The notes below the pieces were generated by a model. The model was not told the DNA's origin and did no database searches. It saw only the letters and a program-made list of their open reading frames with translations. Below are positions 5,726 to 7,204 of a stretch of DNA of 7,204 nucleotides, piece by piece. The translations under genes were made by a program, and so were the position numbers. Every line of letters begins with the position of its first letter. Position 1 is the stretch's first letter. Origin of the DNA: CBHWET01 sp966112985 (lineage in GTDB: Bacteria > Verrucomicrobiota > Verrucomicrobiia > Limisphaerales > JACDHS01); NCBI GenBank assembly GCA_966112985.1, contig CBHWET010000268.1:1-7204 (forward strand), given 5' to 3'.

Positions 5726-6160
5726 ATGCAACGACCGTTGTCCCTCTTGTTCTCGTTCCTTGGTTTGGGAGTTTTGCTGACCGGATGCGTTGGCCCTGAA
5801 GCTAAATTGGGGCGTGGAATCAATAACTTTACCGAACTGGCACGCGGCGGCGAAATCCGTCGTTCAATGGAACAGACGGCCATCTACAATGGGCCGGATA
5901 CCGCGTATACAACCGGATTTTTGCACGGATTCAATCGCAGCATTGCGCGAACCGCCGTTGGTGCTTTTGAAATTGTGACGGCTCCGTTTCCACCCTACGA
6001 ACCGACTTTTTTCCCAGCAAATCCGGTCTATCCCGACGCGTATAAGCCGGGAATCATAGAGGACTCCATGTTCGCAACGGATGTTAACATGGGTTTCAGC
6101 GGAGGCGAAATTGCGCCGTGGGTTCCAGGCAGCCGGTTCCGCATATTTGACGAACATTGA
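5726..6160 (+). CDS. Small lipoprotein, TIGR04073 family (named exosortase-associated)
   Basis: The function is unknown. The 144 residues begin with a lipoprotein signal peptide (hydrophobic 5-18) and the lipobox LTGC, so C21 is probably lipidated; V22 fits outer-membrane sorting by the E. coli rule. The mature part starts GPEAKLGRGINNFTEL (23-38), followed by a charged segment, then RTAVGAFEIVTAPFPPYEP (75-93) and a Pro/Tyr-rich part. These two blocks, a basic-Gly-Arg-Gly turn near the N-terminus and RTxVGxxExVTxPFPPY, are what I recall for TIGR04073, a family described as exosortase-associated and found mainly in Verrucomicrobiota and relatives. No exosortase or PEP-CTERM gene is in this window. 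It lies 53 bases after tatC and ends at a strong terminator, so it may be the last gene of the tat transcript. Confidence 0.75.
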   Translation: MQRPLSLLFSFLGLGVLLTGCVGPEAKLGRGINNFTELARGGEIRRSMEQTAIYNGPDTAYTTGFLHGFNRSIARTAVGAFEIVTAPFPPYEPTFFPANPVYPDAYKPGIIEDSMFATDVNMGFSGGEIAPWVPGSRFRIFDEH

Positions 6161-6181
6161 TTTGGCTTTCAATTTTCTCGC

Positions 6182-6210
6182 AGCGCCAACAGTTTCGTTG
6201 GCGCTTTTTT
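6182..6210 (+). terminator. Intrinsic terminator after the lipoprotein gene
   Basis: AGCGCCAAC (6182-6190) and GTTGGCGCT (6197-6205) form a 9-bp perfect stem with a six-base loop, followed directly by a T-run (6205-6210) and ATTT. This is a textbook rho-independent terminator on the + strand, placed 22 bases after the lipoprotein stop. The T-run ends only seven bases before the ispE ATG. Confidence 0.92.
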
Positions 6211-6217
6211 ATTTGTC

Positions 6218-7099
6218 ATGACGCTTACAAAGAAATCGTTCTGCAAAGTTAATCTGATCCTGAACATCCTCGGCAAACGCCCCGACGGCTTTCACGAATT
6301 AGAAACCGTCATGCACCCGGTAAATCTGTTCGACGAGATCACGTTTAGCCGCGGCGGCGATGGAATCCAACTGACATGCAGTGAGCCTAGCCTGCCAGTT
6401 GATTCTAAAAATCTTGTTTACCGGGCGGCCGACGCCTTTTTGCAATTACACAAATTGAATGCCGGCGTTCGCATTCACCTCGAGAAAAAGATTCCCATGG
6501 CGGCTGGTCTGGGCGGTGGAAGTGGGAATGCCGCAACAACGCTTTTGGCAATGAATGAACTCTTCGGGCTGCCTTCCAGCGTGCCGGCATTGTCCGATAT
6601 CGCGGCATCGCTTGGTTCCGATATTCCCTTTTTCCTGCAAGACAAACCGGCCTTGGCCACAGGTCGCGGCGAAAATATTGAGCCGCTTAATTTCTTTCAG
6701 GCATTGCGCGGCACTTACATTTTTCTGGTTCACCCCGGCTTCGGGATTTCCACACCATGGGCGTACCAACAATTGGCGAACTTCCCCGAAGCTTTGAATG
6801 GGAAGCCAGGTCGCGCCAAACAATTGGTCGCCGCACTCCGGGGCGAATCCCTGAGTGTTACAGCGAAAGAATTTTATAATTCGCTCGAAGCGCCAGCCTT
6901 ACACAAATACCCATTGCTCGTTCTCTTCCAGGAGTTCTTTCGTGAGAATGGCGCGCTGGCGACATTGATGTCCGGCAGCGGTTCAACCACCTTCGCCATA
7001 GTTAGGGATCGTGCTGCGGCCGTGGATATTCGCGACAAATTTCTGGTCAAGTTCGGGGAAACATTTTGGACGACTATGGTGCCGTTTGGGGAGAGCTGA
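6218..7099 (+). CDS. ispE: IspE, 4-diphosphocytidyl-2-C-methyl-D-erythritol kinase
   Basis: IspE phosphorylates 4-diphosphocytidyl-2-C-methyl-D-erythritol with ATP, a middle step of the MEP (non-mevalonate) route to isoprenoid precursors, in the cytoplasm. The 293 residues are of normal length (E. coli about 283) and show the three GHMP kinase motifs: FCKVNLILNILGKRPDGFHEL (split here as FCKVNLILNI at 8-17 and GKRPDGFHEL at 19-28), the ATP-binding loop PMAAGLGGGSGNAA (93-106) and LMSGSGSTTFA (250-260). K10 and D135 (in GSDIPFF) correspond to the catalytic pair in E. coli. The ATG is the first in-frame start codon after the previous gene's stop, and no ribosome binding site precedes it: the 13 bases before are the T-run of the terminator plus ATTTGTC. 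Confidence 0.96.
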   Translation: MTLTKKSFCKVNLILNILGKRPDGFHELETVMHPVNLFDEITFSRGGDGIQLTCSEPSLPVDSKNLVYRAADAFLQLHKLNAGVRIHLEKKIPMAAGLGGGSGNAATTLLAMNELFGLPSSVPALSDIAASLGSDIPFFLQDKPALATGRGENIEPLNFFQALRGTYIFLVHPGFGISTPWAYQQLANFPEALNGKPGRAKQLVAALRGESLSVTAKEFYNSLEAPALHKYPLLVLFQEFFRENGALATLMSGSGSTTFAIVRDRAAAVDIRDKFLVKFGETFWTTMVPFGES

Positions 7100-7103
7100 T
7101 TCG

Positions 7104-7115
7104 GAGAAATTTCTC
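7104..7115. repeat. 12-base perfect palindrome after ispE
   Basis: GAGAAATTTCTC is its own reverse complement and lies five bases after the ispE stop codon. TTGGCG, a weak -35-like hexamer, follows at 7116-7121, with TAATTT at 7138-7143 as a very weak -10 candidate for the tRNA. The palindrome could be a binding site for a dimeric regulator or simply chance; it has no loop and no T-run, so it is not a terminator. Confidence 0.3.
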
Positions 7116-7152
7116 TTGGCGTTTTGCGGGGATGGCGTAATTTAAGGGCCGT

Positions 7153-7204
7153 TGTCCGATGGTGTAATGGTAGCACAACTCCCTTTGGAGGAGTTTGTCA
7201 TGGT
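7153..7204 (+). tRNA. tRNA-Gln (anticodon UUG), cut by the window edge
   Basis: The 5' acceptor strand is TGTCCGA (7153-7159). The D arm pairs GTGT (7162-7165) with GCAC (7173-7176) around an AATGGTA loop. The anticodon arm pairs ACTCC (7178-7182) with GGAGT (7190-7194) around the loop CTTTGGA, whose positions 34-36 are TTG (7185-7187), reading CAA/CAG for glutamine. A four-base variable region and the 5' side of the T stem (CATGG, 7199-7203) follow before the sequence ends. The T loop, the 3' half of the acceptor stem and the CCA position are outside the window. Confidence 0.92.

Noticed and set aside
5726..7099. Lipoprotein gene and ispE are in the same frame, separated by one TGA (6158-6160)
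   Set aside because: A read-through fusion is not plausible: a strong terminator lies between, and the two proteins belong in different compartments.
7178..7194. Reading the tRNA as proline with anticodon TGG
   Set aside because: Shifting the loop by one base destroys the anticodon stem; the five perfect pairs ACTCC/GGAGT place TTG at positions 34-36.

Overview
The window reads as a gene-dense, single-strand block of cell-envelope housekeeping genes from a Gram-negative bacterium, most likely a member of the Verrucomicrobiota. The Gram-negative envelope follows from a complete Tol-Pal set and two lipoproteins. The phylum is an inference. It rests on the small lipoprotein at 5726-6160, which resembles the TIGR04073 family known mainly from Verrucomicrobiota and relatives, on the absence of Shine-Dalgarno sequences, and on the style of the Tol and Tat proteins. 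All ten protein genes and the one tRNA are on the + strand. I see no mobile element, CRISPR array, phage gene or rRNA.

Layout. Positions 1-186 are a non-coding leader with an 11-bp inverted repeat. Positions 187-4064 hold tolQ, tolR, a TolA/TonB-type protein gene, tolB and pal, the standard gene order for an inner-to-outer-membrane energy-transducing machine. A GC-rich hairpin (4086-4122) follows pal. Positions 4144-5672 encode a twin-arginine translocase: two tandem tatA paralogues and a tatC with an enlarged loop after the first membrane helix. A small lipoprotein gene (5726-6160) ends at a textbook intrinsic terminator (6182-6210). Next come ispE (6218-7099), for isoprenoid precursor synthesis, and a tRNA-Gln(UUG) cut by the right edge (7153-7204).

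How the parts work together. TolQ and TolR form the proton-driven motor and the TolA-like protein carries the motion across the periplasm to TolB and Pal, which hold the outer membrane to peptidoglycan during division. TatA and TatC export folded proteins to the same periplasm. ispE followed by tRNA-Gln recalls the ispE-tRNA-Gln-prs order of pseudomonads, so prs may lie just beyond the edge.

I found no clearly new multi-gene system. The points most worth a second look are the enlarged TatC loop, the TatA pair without a recognisable TatB, the lack of Shine-Dalgarno sequences at all ten starts, two terminator-like hairpins sitting just before the next start codon, a degenerate 7-base repeat between tolQ and tolR, and the uncharacterised lipoprotein.
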